Shown: positions 17,492-27,291, counted from the first letter of the stretch. The stretch: 52,587 nucleotides of DNA from Halohasta litorea (GCF_024494645.1 NZ_JANHDJ010000010.1:1-52587), one strand, 5' to 3'. Numbers and translations: made by a program. Notes: generated by a model from the sequence alone, not told the origin.

Positions 17492-18472
17492 TCACGAGAG
17501 CTCTGATCCGGTCCGGAAACTCGTCAGCTCATCGATCCGGCGTTCTAACTCCTCGATCTCCTCGCGGAGCCCCTCCGCGTCATCCTCCTCATTGTCTGTG
17601 GCCGCAAGTTGATCTTTGAGCCCCTGCAGACGACTCTCCTTCCGGTCCTCGTCTACCTCCGCCTTCCGGACGTACTCCGACTCCTCGACGTCGTACACGT
17701 CCGCTTCTGACAACTCCGTCACCTCCAGCACCTCCGCAACCTTCTCCCGGTCCACACCCACCACTCGCTCCCGCTCAATCCCCGCCTCCTCAACCAGTTC
17801 CAGAACCTCTTCGTCGTCTTTCAGTGACCGCCGTCGCCGCGTCGTCCGCTGGACGGAGCCGAACGGCCCGCTGACCGGCCGGTCGTGATGGAGCCGACCC
17901 AACAAGACATCGCCCACCGATTGGCGAAGTTCGTTGGCGTTCCGTTGCACATCCGAGAGCAGCGTATACAGATTCACCAACCCATCCGTCTCCAGCTCTT
18001 CCAATACATCCACCTCGTGGCGTTCGAGCGCGTCCACAAGCAATACCGCGTCCGCATACACGTCTAACTCCGGCTCCGTCCGTCCTTGGTTGTCCTCAAC
18101 GGACGTGTCAGCGTCGACTCGCTGGCTGGCGGTCGATCCCTCTGTTTCGACGATCACACCCCGCTCCTCATCGATTTCAAACCGGGGATGCACGCTCAAC
18201 ACAGCCGAGTATGGGTCGGCGTCCGGCGGAAGTCGATCGAGGTCGAACCCGTCCGGCGCGTCGGTGACACGGGCATACAACGATTCGAACTGTTCCCGGT
18301 GGAGCGGCCGCGTCTCATCGATGTCGCGGTCGAGAAACTCGATGATGACACGGTGCTCCTGGACATCCGTAACCTGGAATTGGGTATGCGACAGCGGCGT
18401 GATGAGCGTTGCCTCAGCCGGCAGCGCGTCTAACTCATCCAAGAGCGTGTGCCACGAGACGCTGAAAGCCAT
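17492..18472 (-). CDS. haloarchaeal hypothetical protein with C-terminal coiled coil
   Basis: 326 residues, no known family recognised. The first 100 residues look like a compact beta-rich domain (SWHTLLDELDALPAEATLITPLS). A middle helical region follows (130-200), then a basic stretch QRTTRRRRSL (about 220). The C-terminus is long, charged and helical with heptads (LREEIEELERRIDEL). It lies 100 bp upstream of a tyrosine recombinase on the same strand side, and such pairs are common on haloarchaeal plasmids. A role in DNA handling is only a guess. Confidence 0.65.
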   Translation of the reverse strand: MAFSVSWHTLLDELDALPAEATLITPLSHTQFQVTDVQEHRVIIEFLDRDIDETRPLHREQFESLYARVTDAPDGFDLDRLPPDADPYSAVLSVHPRFEIDEERGVIVETEGSTASQRVDADTSVEDNQGRTEPELDVYADAVLLVDALERHEVDVLEELETDGLVNLYTLLSDVQRNANELRQSVGDVLLGRLHHDRPVSGPFGSVQRTTRRRRSLKDDEEVLELVEEAGIERERVVGVDREKVAEVLEVTELSEADVYDVEESEYVRKAEVDEDRKESRLQGLKDQLAATDNEEDDAEGLREEIEELERRIDELTSFRTGSELS

Positions 18473-18572
18473 ACCTGAGCGTTAGCCCCCGGACCCAAAA
18501 TCATCTGGGCTTCCCATCAGAGTCCGGAGTGACCACTCGGGCGTGGAGTCTCAAAATCGGTCTCGTCGTCAG

Positions 18573-19178
18573 TCATGCGAGGTCCGCGTTCTCGAACGCC
18601 TCATTCACAACCTCCGGTGTCGGCGCGTTCAGGTACGGCTCAATTGCTTGGAACGAATCCCAACCTCCAACCTGCATCACGACCCGGGGGTTGACTTGTT
18701 CGTCGACGAGAAGCCGCTGGGCGAACCGCCGCCGGAGATCGTGGCTGGAGACGTACTGGAAGTCGTCGTCGCCGGTCTCCTCAGCAGCTCGCTCGGCGGT
18801 GCGCTTGACGACGTCCCGGACACCACGCTCGGAGAGATCGACGAGTGACTCGTGGCGGTCGATGTTCTCGGCGTTGGTGTAGCGGTGGATGTCGCCCTCG
18901 ACGTCGGCAGGTAGATAGGCGTCTCGCGGCTTGCCGCCGTTCCCGGTGGTGTCTTTGCCTTCGGGAACGCGGAGGCGGTAGTGGTCGCCGTCCTCGGTAC
19001 GCTTGACGTGCTTGGGGCAGATCTGGGGGATCTCGAAGGCGCGGAGGCTGACGTAGCCGCCGAGTTGGATGACGAGATCGTCGCGGTGACTCGCGGCCGC
19101 CCGCCGCAACTCGGTGAGCTCCGCGTCGGTCATCCACACCTTGTACTCGTCTTCCTTTGCGGTCGCCTCAAGTCTCAT
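18573..19178 (-). CDS. tyrosine recombinase / phage-type integrase (short form)
   Basis: 201 residues, essentially just the catalytic domain. Catalytic pattern: Arg in GYVSLRAFEIPQI (about residue 47), Lys region in YRLRVPEGKDTTG, His-x-x-Arg in SSHDLRRRFAQRLL (about 145), GGW replacing the second His box (about 170), and the nucleophile Tyr in IEPYLNAP (about 182). The N-terminal SAM-like core-binding domain is missing or very short, which is unusual. It could integrate the element or resolve multimers; no attachment site was found nearby. Confidence 0.82.
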   Translation of the reverse strand: MRLEATAKEDEYKVWMTDAELTELRRAAASHRDDLVIQLGGYVSLRAFEIPQICPKHVKRTEDGDHYRLRVPEGKDTTGNGGKPRDAYLPADVEGDIHRYTNAENIDRHESLVDLSERGVRDVVKRTAERAAEETGDDDFQYVSSHDLRRRFAQRLLVDEQVNPRVVMQVGGWDSFQAIEPYLNAPTPEVVNEAFENADLA

Positions 19179-19409
19179 GCAGACTTCTATAACAACCTTG
19201 CACTTAGTGGTGTGGGTGACACCGTGATCGAGGCGCTATAGGCCCGAATATCGGGTAATCGTTTCCGAGTTGTCCGACAAGTCGTCACTGAATCCTAGTT
19301 GCGTACTCAACGCACATTCCTTGGCCAGTTTCCAATTAGAGTGAACGGGTTGAGATGCTAAGTATAGGGTGTACACTGACCGAGGAACCTGTAAGTGACA
19401 AAGACTAAT

Positions 19410-20018
19410 TCATAGTTGGCAAGGTCGTCCGATTTCGCTTTCGTATTCCGATTTGATTTGCTTAAACAGGTCCTGGCCGAATTCTGTCTGGAAGCGTGGC
19501 GCGGCGGTAGCAAAGAACTCGTCTAGATTCTCGAACTCGGTGAAGTGGTCAGTTGTTTCGGCTTCATCGTACCTATTTTGGCGCTCATACTTGAGCGCCT
19601 GGAGACAATTATCAACAAGATCCATGTCTTTGACGAACTGTGCCGTCGGGGTGTCACGGGCTTCGTACTCTTCCCAGAGCGACAGCAGTTCGGAATCGTT
19701 GAAGGGCCCGACGAGATCGGTTACCGCGCTCCGTTCAGCCGTCTCTTTCTCGGACGTGGGAATGGTCTGGCGTCCGTCCTCCGCACGGGTTGCAATATCG
19801 CCCGTGCGAGCTTCGCCGAGGTCGTGAATGAGGGCCATCGTCACTGCTTTCTGGCGGTCAACATCTTCTTGGTCGGCATAGAGCAGACAAAGCGCCGCTG
19901 TCCCCCACGTGTGGGCTGCGACCGATTCAGGCGAGTCGACATTCCGGAGTTCCCATCCCGTCCGAAGTTCGTCCTTCAGGTCGAACCATTCGAGCAAGGA
20001 TCCGAGTTCGTCTGTCAT
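19410..20018 (-). CDS. HD-domain phosphohydrolase (YfbR/HDDC2-like)
   Basis: 202 residues with the HD pattern: His in DSPESVAAHTWG (about 34), HD in ALIHDLGEARTGDI (about 68-69) and a distal Asp in FVKDMDLVDNCLQALKY (about 138). This matches the HDDC2/YfbR family of metal-dependent 5'-deoxynucleotidases. The ATG at 20018 (MTDELGSLLEWF) starts at the first conserved helix; the longer frame to 20123 runs through the dispersed repeat and is unlikely. A role in dNTP turnover is plausible. Confidence 0.85.
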   Translation of the reverse strand: MTDELGSLLEWFDLKDELRTGWELRNVDSPESVAAHTWGTAALCLLYADQEDVDRQKAVTMALIHDLGEARTGDIATRAEDGRQTIPTSEKETAERSAVTDLVGPFNDSELLSLWEEYEARDTPTAQFVKDMDLVDNCLQALKYERQNRYDEAETTDHFTEFENLDEFFATAAPRFQTEFGQDLFKQIKSEYESEIGRPCQL

Positions 20019-20092
20019 CATATCGGGGAAACAGCAAGCGGCCAATTCAAAATATCGAGATGATTCCGCCGAGCACCCACACTCAGTCAATA

Positions 20093-20172
20093 AGTTCGCA
20101 ACCCTACTGAGCGGCTGTTTCACTCCTAATCCGCGCTATGAAAACTCCGCTCGATGTGGTGAGTGGCTTCAA
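20093..20172 (+). repeat. dispersed ~90-bp repeat, copy C
   Basis: Reads AGTTCGCAACCCTACTGAGC then GGCTGTTTCAC, and later CTCGATGTGGTGAGTGGCTTC, aligning with copy A. The right end (GGTAAGTACAGG) is degraded. A TATA-like AATATTATAATAC follows at 20287-20299 and is the likely promoter of the helicase-nuclease operon. Confidence 0.6.
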
Positions 20173-20394
20173 TACATATGGGGGGTTAGTGAATCCACCC
20201 CCACTTGCGAAATATCAGACAAGTCGGTAGTAGAATGTTAGACTTGAGGGGGTCCAGCGAAACAATATTACTAGCGGGCTTTGAAAATATTATAATACAG
20301 ATCACATCCTCCAATCACAATACGTGGCAAGGATTCGGTGAGTAGCGAGCTAGTCCCTCTTGGCCATCCCTCTTCCACTAACTCTGACACCTCA

Positions 20395-21198
20395 ATGACT
20401 CAGACACAGCAAGAACAACTTCCGAAGAATCTGACTCTCCACGTAGGAAACGAAGCATCTCTCTTAGAACGTGCAGACCACTCAACCCAACAGACGGAGT
20501 TGGTGTTGGCTCCCGTGGAGCTACACCGTCGAAACATCCAACGCAGACTGCGAGAATCCCAGACCCCAAAAACAAGTTTCCAATTCAGCGACCCGACAAC
20601 AGTTGGGAAACAGCTCCTTGACGTCGCTGGCCTGCCGACAACGACGGTCGACCGCATCGATCGTTTATCGATGATTCGCTCCATACTGTCGGACGAGGAT
20701 GTGTCGATCGCGTCACCGGTTGTGCCGTCGGAGCCACAGAGTGTTGAGCAGATTCGGACGGAGATTGAGGCTGTGACCGGCTTCCATCCGGAGCGACTCG
20801 ACATCGTCCAGGATGTCGTTGGTGGGCTTCAAGCGCCGATCGATGCGGATGGCGCTGAGTTGCTTGACGCCGCAGTCAGTATCGAACAGGCACTCCGCCA
20901 GGTGACATCGACATCGACGTCGGTCTCTGACGTGGCGTTCGTTCGCCGCGCGGCGCGGGAGGTTCTTGCGACTGATGGTGCGATTTGGGAAGACGCGTTT
21001 CCAGACGTCGAGCGTGTATCACTAGTTGGTGTGAGCAGTGTTCCCGCTGCCTACATTGACCTCCTGCACGCCGTCCTGGCGTCGGTGGCCGTGCCGGTGC
21101 ACGTCCATTTCCGGCGTGGGACTGGCTCATACCTCACTCAGCGGGCCTCGGAGTTGTTCGACGTCGCCAGCCCAGGAATGGTGGTGTTCGAGTCGTGA
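20395..21198 (+). CDS. AddB-like protein, N-terminal half
   Basis: 267 residues with features of the N-terminal part of AddB/RecC-like inactive helicases (LTLHVGNEASLLERA at the start; later PDVERVSLVGVSSVPAAYIDLLHAVL and VPVHVHFRRGTGSYLTQRA). No Walker motif is seen. It ends in GTGA, overlapping the next gene by 4 bp in the -1 frame. Two readings are possible: translational coupling of two subunits, or an original single gene split by a frameshift. Start uncertain: the GTG at 20338 with an AAGGA site is an alternative to the ATG at 20395. Confidence 0.65.
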   Translation: MTQTQQEQLPKNLTLHVGNEASLLERADHSTQQTELVLAPVELHRRNIQRRLRESQTPKTSFQFSDPTTVGKQLLDVAGLPTTTVDRIDRLSMIRSILSDEDVSIASPVVPSEPQSVEQIRTEIEAVTGFHPERLDIVQDVVGGLQAPIDADGAELLDAAVSIEQALRQVTSTSTSVSDVAFVRRAAREVLATDGAIWEDAFPDVERVSLVGVSSVPAAYIDLLHAVLASVAVPVHVHFRRGTGSYLTQRASELFDVASPGMVVFES

Positions 21199-22439
21199 CC
21201 GCGTCCGGTCGGCTCGCCCTTGCTGAGCCACTCGATGGCGCTGATGTCCCAGTTGCGGAGGTGGTGACGACGACGCGCCGTGAGGAGGCGCGAACCGTGA
21301 TGGCGACTGTAGCCGCGTTACGTGATGTTGGCGTGCCGGTCCGTGACATCGCTGTGGTTGCACGCGACATGGACCAGTACGAGGAGCCACTGTATCGGGC
21401 TGCGATCCAATACGGGATTGCGCCCGTGTTCTGGGTGCAGCTCAGAGTAACCCAGACGCGGCCATACGCACTCATTGAGTCAGTCTGCGACGTACTGGGC
21501 GCGGAGGAGGTGTCTCGGGAGGTCCTATGTCGCCCACTCGAACATCGCTGGTGTCCCCCATCGGAAACATCGCCGTCATCATCGTGGCCACTTGATTCAC
21601 AGACAGTCCAGCGGTTGATGCAGGAGCTACCAGATGAACCACGAACACTCGAAGCGTGGCGGGACGATCTTGCCACAACTCAGGAGAGAGATGACTGTCT
21701 CATGACGTACATTACGTGGCTCACCGACTGTCCAGAGCCAACGCCGACTGTAGTCACAGATCGCCTCCTCAGTGTTGTTGACCGGTATGAGGAGCTCGGG
21801 CTGCCGGTGACGAAAACGCGTGATTGCCCGGCGCTTATTGAGACAGAACGGGACGCGCGAGCAATCATTCGCGTGAAAACGCTCATCCAGCAACTTCGCT
21901 ATAAGTACGCTGACCGCCTCGATGAAGGATCGCTTGACCAGTCATGGAGTAGCGTCGCGGAGTTGAGTCAGTTGATCGCAACCCAGCGACCCGGTCGACG
22001 AGAACACTCGAACGCACATGCCGTGGATGTCTTCGAAGCGAACGACATCTGGCTGTTGGACATCCCGTACGTCATCGCCGTTGGATTAGTGGACGGTGAG
22101 TGGCCGGCGCAACCCGAAAGCGTTGTGCCCCCAGAACTTCAGGAAGAAATCCTTCGGGGAGAAGGGCGTACAGGAGCGCTTGCACCGCGGACGGCGTGGA
22201 CGACTGGCCGAGACCGTGACCAGTTTGGGGACACCGTGCAGGCCGCTGGAGACGGGTTGGTCGTGACTCGCCACACCGAATCCACGTCTGGTGACGAGCG
22301 ACGACCATCTCCGTTACTGGACCAGTTGAACACCACAGTCGTTCCAGCCGATGAGCGACGACAACTGGTGAGTCCCAGTCGAGACCTCCCAGACGCTGTC
22401 GAAGCGATGCTCAACGAGGAGGAGACCTATGCCAAGTGA
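21195..22439 (+). CDS. AddB-like protein, C-terminal half
   Basis: 414 residues. The start VAEVVTTTRREEARTVMATVAALRDVGVPVRDIAVVARDMDQYEEPL is the well-known AddB/UvrD-like segment following the dead helicase core (EaravaaxixxLxxxGvpxxdIAVlxRd). Later, WLLDIPYVIAVGLVDGEWP matches helicase motif V surroundings. No C-terminal PD-(D/E)XK nuclease or four-Cys cluster is visible, so the nuclease may be contributed only by the downstream partner. Start GTG at 21195 overlaps the upstream stop; the stop overlaps the next gene by 11 bp, indicating one operon. Confidence 0.65.
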   Translation: MTASGRLALAEPLDGADVPVAEVVTTTRREEARTVMATVAALRDVGVPVRDIAVVARDMDQYEEPLYRAAIQYGIAPVFWVQLRVTQTRPYALIESVCDVLGAEEVSREVLCRPLEHRWCPPSETSPSSSWPLDSQTVQRLMQELPDEPRTLEAWRDDLATTQERDDCLMTYITWLTDCPEPTPTVVTDRLLSVVDRYEELGLPVTKTRDCPALIETERDARAIIRVKTLIQQLRYKYADRLDEGSLDQSWSSVAELSQLIATQRPGRREHSNAHAVDVFEANDIWLLDIPYVIAVGLVDGEWPAQPESVVPPELQEEILRGEGRTGALAPRTAWTTGRDRDQFGDTVQAAGDGLVVTRHTESTSGDERRPSPLLDQLNTTVVPADERRQLVSPSRDLPDAVEAMLNEEETYAK

Positions 22440-25400
22440 CGAGCCGATTCGACTGCGGAACGCACAACGAACCATTCGTGATGCGTACTTCCAACATGAG
22501 TCTGGATTGTTCACGCTCAACTGCGTTCCGGGCGCAGGGAAGTCAGAGGTCTCCGACCACATCGGTGCAGAGGACATCCTTCGTCGGTATGTCGCGGGGG
22601 ATCCAACACCCGAGCAGCGAGTCGCAGTCATCTCATTCAACCGCAGCGAGGCGGAGAATCTCATCCCGGACATCTGTACCCGGCTTCGAGAACTCGTCGA
22701 ACACGATCTGATCCCCGCCGCGAACGATGTATCTGACGAGGAACTGGAATACCTGATTCAGCGAATCAGACACGCTCCTTTCGTCGGAACGATTGACGGT
22801 GTCCTTCGGGACGTGCTGAGTGATATCGCTCCCGACATCGGTTTCGAGGAGATGCCAATCGTCGGAAACCCCGCTCGACAGAAACAGCTGCATGCCACCT
22901 GTTACCGGCGGATTCAGGAGGACTCCGACATCGTACAGCGGCTGGCGCGGCTGGAGGCTGCGTACCCCGCTGGTGAGCACGGTGACGACATGACCGAGAT
23001 GCTTGAGACTGCGGTCACGTACTGCCGAAGCCGCCGACTCTCAACCGATGAGTTCCGGACTGGTCTTGAACAGACCGTTGACGACACCTACCCGGACGGC
23101 GCTCCAGACTCGTTCGGTGACATCATCACCGCAATCGAACGCTATGTCGGCGCAGACGTTGACAAGAATGCCTACGACGATATTGGCGGTGAGGAGCGCG
23201 ACGCGATCTGTGACGCAGATGCGCGTCTCTACGACGCCTGGCGTGCTAGAGTCGACGACTTCTGCGCGGTCCTTGAGACGTACCGGCGAACGTACCGGCA
23301 TGCCATCCGTGACGAGGAGGTCGTGTCACACACGGATGTTGCGTACCTCGTCGACGCGTACTTTGCTGGCCGACTCGATGACATTGATGACGCTCAGCGA
23401 TCCCGCGTCCAACAGCGGTATCACACGCGGATTCGGAGCCTGATTATCGACGAAGCGCAGGACGTCTCTGCGATCCAGCACGCGGCACTCTCGCACCTAG
23501 TGACATCCAATACGCGGGTGTTTTGCGCTGGAGATCTCCTCCAGAGCATCTACCGCTGGCGGCACGCTGACCCAACTCTCTTCGAGACCGCGGCAGACGA
23601 AGGCGAGTATTTAGGAGTTGATTGGGATATTCACGAGCATCGGACTGCGACAACAACGTACCGATGTGTTCCGGACATCGCTAGTGCGATCAACGAAATC
23701 TCCGAGGCGACACTCACAGATCCTGCCCGTGGAAACCTCGGCGACGTAAATGTCCGATATCCGGGGCTCGAAGCGAGTCGGGACTCAACGACTGGTTCGA
23801 GTATTCATATCGCGGCCTTCGACCCAATTCCGGCACATCCTGATTCAACTACCTGGGTCAATCCTGACGAGGAGAGCGGGGAAGCGGCGAAGCTGGCAAC
23901 GCTTATTGCCAATGGGCTCGCAGACGGAACGTTCACTGACGACAACGATGCCCCTCTCGGAATCACCGTGTTGTTCCGGTGGTCGGCGAAAATGGACGAG
24001 TACGAGGACGCGTTTGACGAGGAAGATGTGAGCGTGCGGACAGCGAGTGAGAACCTCTTCGAATGTCCGGTCGTGAATACGGTACTCGATGTGTGTGAAT
24101 GGTTAGTCGAGCCGGCTGACCCTGAACAGACTCGCCAGCTTGTCACGGAGTCGAGTCTCGGACTTGAGTCGCTCAAACCTGCCTTCGAAACACATTGTTG
24201 GAGCCTTGATGCGGTGCTCAGCGACTGCGAACTCACGGACGCCCACCAAGACATCCTTAACAGTCTCATCGAGCTCCGCAACCGGCGTGAACGGTTCTTC
24301 TCGCAGCCTGCTGGAACATACGTCGAGGACATCATCAAGGCGCTTGCTCTCCGGGCAGACCCCCACGAACGCTTCGACATCACCCCGGCACAGCGAGTCG
24401 CCAACCTCGATGCACTCGTTGATACCCTCCAAGAGTGGGAAACGGACGACCACATAGACCTACGCGAACTTTCCGAGCTGATCGACCCGTTCCGCCAACA
24501 GGCCCACTTGGGCCCGAACCAGCCAAGCACCGCTGACACAAGCCACGATGTGGAATTTCGGACAATCCACGACGCAAAAGGCGACCAAGACGACGTCATA
24601 GTCGTAGCGAATCCTGGCTTCGACCTCTGGAAGCACGGGCCACAAGCGCAACGCTTCATTTCTCAAGGCAGTATCAACGCCCTCAGGCCACCAACAAACA
24701 CCGACACCCCCGAAGACGTGTCGCTCCCACCGTTCACCAACGGACTGTACGAGCCAGAAAACCAGTGGGACCGCGACGTCGGATTACGATGGACGACAAG
24801 TCACTGGTGTAATAATATCGAGGACGCTGCAGACCCGACATCGTTGCTCGGTCCCGACCGACTCGTCCGAGCGGCGGCGAACAAGCGAGCAGAAGCATGG
24901 CGACTGCTGTACGTCGCTCTCACACGGGCACAAGACCACCTCGTTGTCCCACTCCCACGGTCACGCCCCTATGAACCACGGCCACGTGACCGGTGGCTCG
25001 ACACGATTCGAGACGCCCTCAACTTCACCGGCGATCAGACAGGGACGTACACGGTTGATACAGAACCGCATTCCTTCGACGTCGGCGTCAACGACGTCGC
25101 CCTGGATGCAACATGGCGGAATACGTCCCGTTCCCGGGATGACGACGTCGCCGTGAACCCCCCGTGCCGCGCGGATCTCGCTCCCTGGGTGCCACGGTTC
25201 GTCAACCCGAGTACGATGTACCCACTCACCGAAGCCCCCGACACACACGTACTCAACCACCTCCTCGGGAACGCCCTACATACAGACGCGAACGACGTTC
25301 CGGACCACGTCCCCCTCCGGTTCGACACCCTCGGCCCAGACGACATCGGCTCCTGCTTACACAAGGTACTGACCACACTCGTCGACCGTGACGTACCGGA

Positions 25401-25908
25401 ACCCACACTCCGCAACGCCGGCGACGAGGTTCGACACGTGTTCGACGACATCCTGAACGACCATGCTAAACGGATCGGCGACGATGAACGCGACGAACTG
25501 TTCACCTTCTTCGAAGAGGAGGTACTGGACGACTTCCTCGCGTCAGATCTATGGGCGCGAATCCAGCGGGCCGAGCGAGTTACCGTGGAGAGACCAATCG
25601 ATGGCCTCGTGACGAACAACGACGTTGAGATTGAGGTCCACGGAACGAGCGATTTCGTCGTCGAGTCACCCTCAGGCGAGCAGCATGTGTCCGACGTGAA
25701 GATCACACTGACGAAGCCAACGGCAGAGACCCAACGGCGGTACAAACTTCAAGTAACGGCCTACTCGTACCTGTTTGAGCAGCAAGAACACTCGACAACC
25801 CCCGTAGACGGGACAGTGGAAACCTTCGGAGTTGCGCGTGACACGATCGACCCATCTTGGCCGGCTGATATTGTCGAACGGAGACTTTCAAATCTCATTC
25901 GACAGTAG
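22429..25908 (+). CDS. AddA-like UvrD-family helicase with C-terminal RecB-type nuclease
   Basis: 1159 residues. Superfamily 1 helicase motifs: I NCVPGAGKSEV (about 30), II LIIDEAQDVSAIQH (about 340), III VFCAGDLLQSIYRWRHAD, V RTIHDAKGDQDDVIVV (about 705) and VI RLLYVALTRAQDHLVVP (about 825). The C-terminus has a PD-(D/E)XK core: DVEIEVHGTSDFVVESPS, DVKIT and QVTAYSYLF (about 1060-1110). Together with the AddB-like genes it should form a DNA double-strand-end resection machine. It is encoded at the end of the operon with an 11-bp overlap. A defence role is also possible. Confidence 0.85.
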   Translation: MPSDEPIRLRNAQRTIRDAYFQHESGLFTLNCVPGAGKSEVSDHIGAEDILRRYVAGDPTPEQRVAVISFNRSEAENLIPDICTRLRELVEHDLIPAANDVSDEELEYLIQRIRHAPFVGTIDGVLRDVLSDIAPDIGFEEMPIVGNPARQKQLHATCYRRIQEDSDIVQRLARLEAAYPAGEHGDDMTEMLETAVTYCRSRRLSTDEFRTGLEQTVDDTYPDGAPDSFGDIITAIERYVGADVDKNAYDDIGGEERDAICDADARLYDAWRARVDDFCAVLETYRRTYRHAIRDEEVVSHTDVAYLVDAYFAGRLDDIDDAQRSRVQQRYHTRIRSLIIDEAQDVSAIQHAALSHLVTSNTRVFCAGDLLQSIYRWRHADPTLFETAADEGEYLGVDWDIHEHRTATTTYRCVPDIASAINEISEATLTDPARGNLGDVNVRYPGLEASRDSTTGSSIHIAAFDPIPAHPDSTTWVNPDEESGEAAKLATLIANGLADGTFTDDNDAPLGITVLFRWSAKMDEYEDAFDEEDVSVRTASENLFECPVVNTVLDVCEWLVEPADPEQTRQLVTESSLGLESLKPAFETHCWSLDAVLSDCELTDAHQDILNSLIELRNRRERFFSQPAGTYVEDIIKALALRADPHERFDITPAQRVANLDALVDTLQEWETDDHIDLRELSELIDPFRQQAHLGPNQPSTADTSHDVEFRTIHDAKGDQDDVIVVANPGFDLWKHGPQAQRFISQGSINALRPPTNTDTPEDVSLPPFTNGLYEPENQWDRDVGLRWTTSHWCNNIEDAADPTSLLGPDRLVRAAANKRAEAWRLLYVALTRAQDHLVVPLPRSRPYEPRPRDRWLDTIRDALNFTGDQTGTYTVDTEPHSFDVGVNDVALDATWRNTSRSRDDDVAVNPPCRADLAPWVPRFVNPSTMYPLTEAPDTHVLNHLLGNALHTDANDVPDHVPLRFDTLGPDDIGSCLHKVLTTLVDRDVPEPTLRNAGDEVRHVFDDILNDHAKRIGDDERDELFTFFEEEVLDDFLASDLWARIQRAERVTVERPIDGLVTNNDVEIEVHGTSDFVVESPSGEQHVSDVKITLTKPTAETQRRYKLQVTAYSYLFEQQEHSTTPVDGTVETFGVARDTIDPSWPADIVERRLSNLIRQ

Positions 25909-26152
25909 CCGGCAATCGCATTGCAACACCCAGATTTGTAAAACGCTTTTTGTAGAGGATTGTTGGTGGAGAGCCTTCCGGCGATTTCGCTGTCGTTGTG
26001 TCTCACTGGTGGACGGGACCGAACAGGGGTGTCACCGTTTCTACCGAAGGTTCGATTGACCCAGACCGAGACGAGAGTTCGCTACCAACAAACTCCGCCA
26101 CAAGAGCGGGGGTGGAAACAGATTTGACTGGCGACGGGAAACAGGAGACACG

Positions 26153-26407
26153 ATGGCAGAGCGAGAGGCAGACACCGCGGACAGTGGAGCGTTGCCAGTG
26201 GACCCGAGGGACCTGCTAGCGGTGGCAACTGACGAGTCCGTCGACCCGTACCGACGGGAAGCCGCTATCAAACGCCTCGGGGAAGTCTCTGGACCCTCAG
26301 AACGCTATCTAGAGGCGTTGGCTAGCGGTGAGGCGTTGTCGCCGATTGAGCAGTCGTTGGCGACGACCGTCCTCGACGAGCGGTTGCGTGCGCGGACCAA
26401 CGAGTAG
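26153..26407 (+). CDS. small acidic hypothetical protein
   Basis: 84 residues, no family recognised. A good ribosome site (AGGAGA) lies 4 bp before the ATG at 26153. The middle (YRREAAIKRLGEVSGPSERYLEALAS) looks like one or two HEAT-like helices. The gene stands alone, 244 bp after the helicase-nuclease operon. Confidence 0.5.
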   Translation: MAEREADTADSGALPVDPRDLLAVATDESVDPYRREAAIKRLGEVSGPSERYLEALASGEALSPIEQSLATTVLDERLRARTNE

Positions 26408-26899
26408 CCCTAGGTGGGCCACCGTCGAGACAGTAGTGAGAACCCCGACCAGTGTTATCAGGCGTAATAGCTGCCCCAGTACGCTTATCTGTGCGGGTTG
26501 ATGGGTCGTGATTGGTGGCCGCGGAGGTTGTCACACGCTCCACACCCGCCACCTGATACCCCTTCCTCACGTACCTACTGAGAACGGGAAGCCAGCGACC
26601 ACTACGTTGGCGTGGATGCGTACAGCTGGGGGGAGACGAGAGTGCTCCGGGCCGCCGGCTGCTGGCAGGAAACATCCACGCGTGTGGGAATAAGTGGCAG
26701 TCATCTGACGGCGAGTCAGGTCGCTAATCTCCCAAGAGGCTATCTGGTACCAGCGACTGCCAACAGGCGTGTCGTCTGTGGCTGATCTAGGTAGACGAGG
26801 GCTCTGAGCAGTCTTCCTGTCTAGTTGCGCCGCTCATAGCAAAGGTACTACGGTCGAGGTGTTCCGAAGGCCTATATTTTCTACCGTGAACTAGGGTGT
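26408..26899. other. non-coding stretch
   Basis: No convincing gene, tRNA or terminal repeat is seen in these 492 bases. Base composition is mixed, and the region probably holds eroded coding sequence. The promoter of the PadR-like gene should lie at its right end, where TATATTTT occurs near 26873. Confidence 0.4.
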
Positions 26900-27291
26900 A
26901 TGCACGATTTGACGGGGTTTCAGCGTGATCTGCTGTACGTCATTGGCGGGTTAGATGAGCCACACGGGCTTGCTGTGAAGGCTGAAATGGAGGAGTACTA
27001 CGAATCCGAAATCCATCACGGGCGGCTCTATCCGAATCTTGATACACTCGTTGACAAGGGCTTGGTTGAGAAAGGCGAGCTATAGTAATCTCCAGAAGTG
27101 TCTACTCACATCTCTCACCAGATCCTCAAGAACCGACTAAGCTCGCCGATCTACGATGGGTGCCACTACAAAGACTTCCAGATTCTACTATAGACCAGCG
27201 CACAAACTCCTATGCGCTCACCCGGCGTGGACGCCGCGAGCTTACTGCTCGCCGCGAGTGGGAACAGCAATACGTGACACCCGAAGAGTAA
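26900..27291 (+). pseudogene. PadR-like transcriptional regulator, split by a MITE
   Basis: The first 61 codons (MHDLTGFQRDLLYVIGGLDEPHGLAVK..., GRLYPNLDTLVDKGLVEKGEL) are a PadR winged helix. The frame stops at 27083-27085 inside an inserted element. Removing 27083-27192 (element plus one TA) rejoins the frame to DQRTNSYALTRRGRREL and WEQQYVTPEE, ending at 27291. The restored protein has 93 residues, the normal size for short haloarchaeal PadR regulators. The wing and C-terminal helix are lost in the interrupted form. Confidence 0.85.
27083..27190. mobile_element. 108-bp MITE with TA target duplication (Tc1/mariner-IS630 type)
   Basis: The left end TAGTAATCTCCAGAAGTG and the reverse complement of the right end TAGTAGAATCTGGAAGT are imperfect inverted repeats. 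The element is flanked by TA at 27081-27082 and 27191-27192. The TA duplication and the small non-coding body fit a MITE mobilised by an IS630/Tc1-type transposase. No such transposase is present in this window. Confidence 0.7.
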
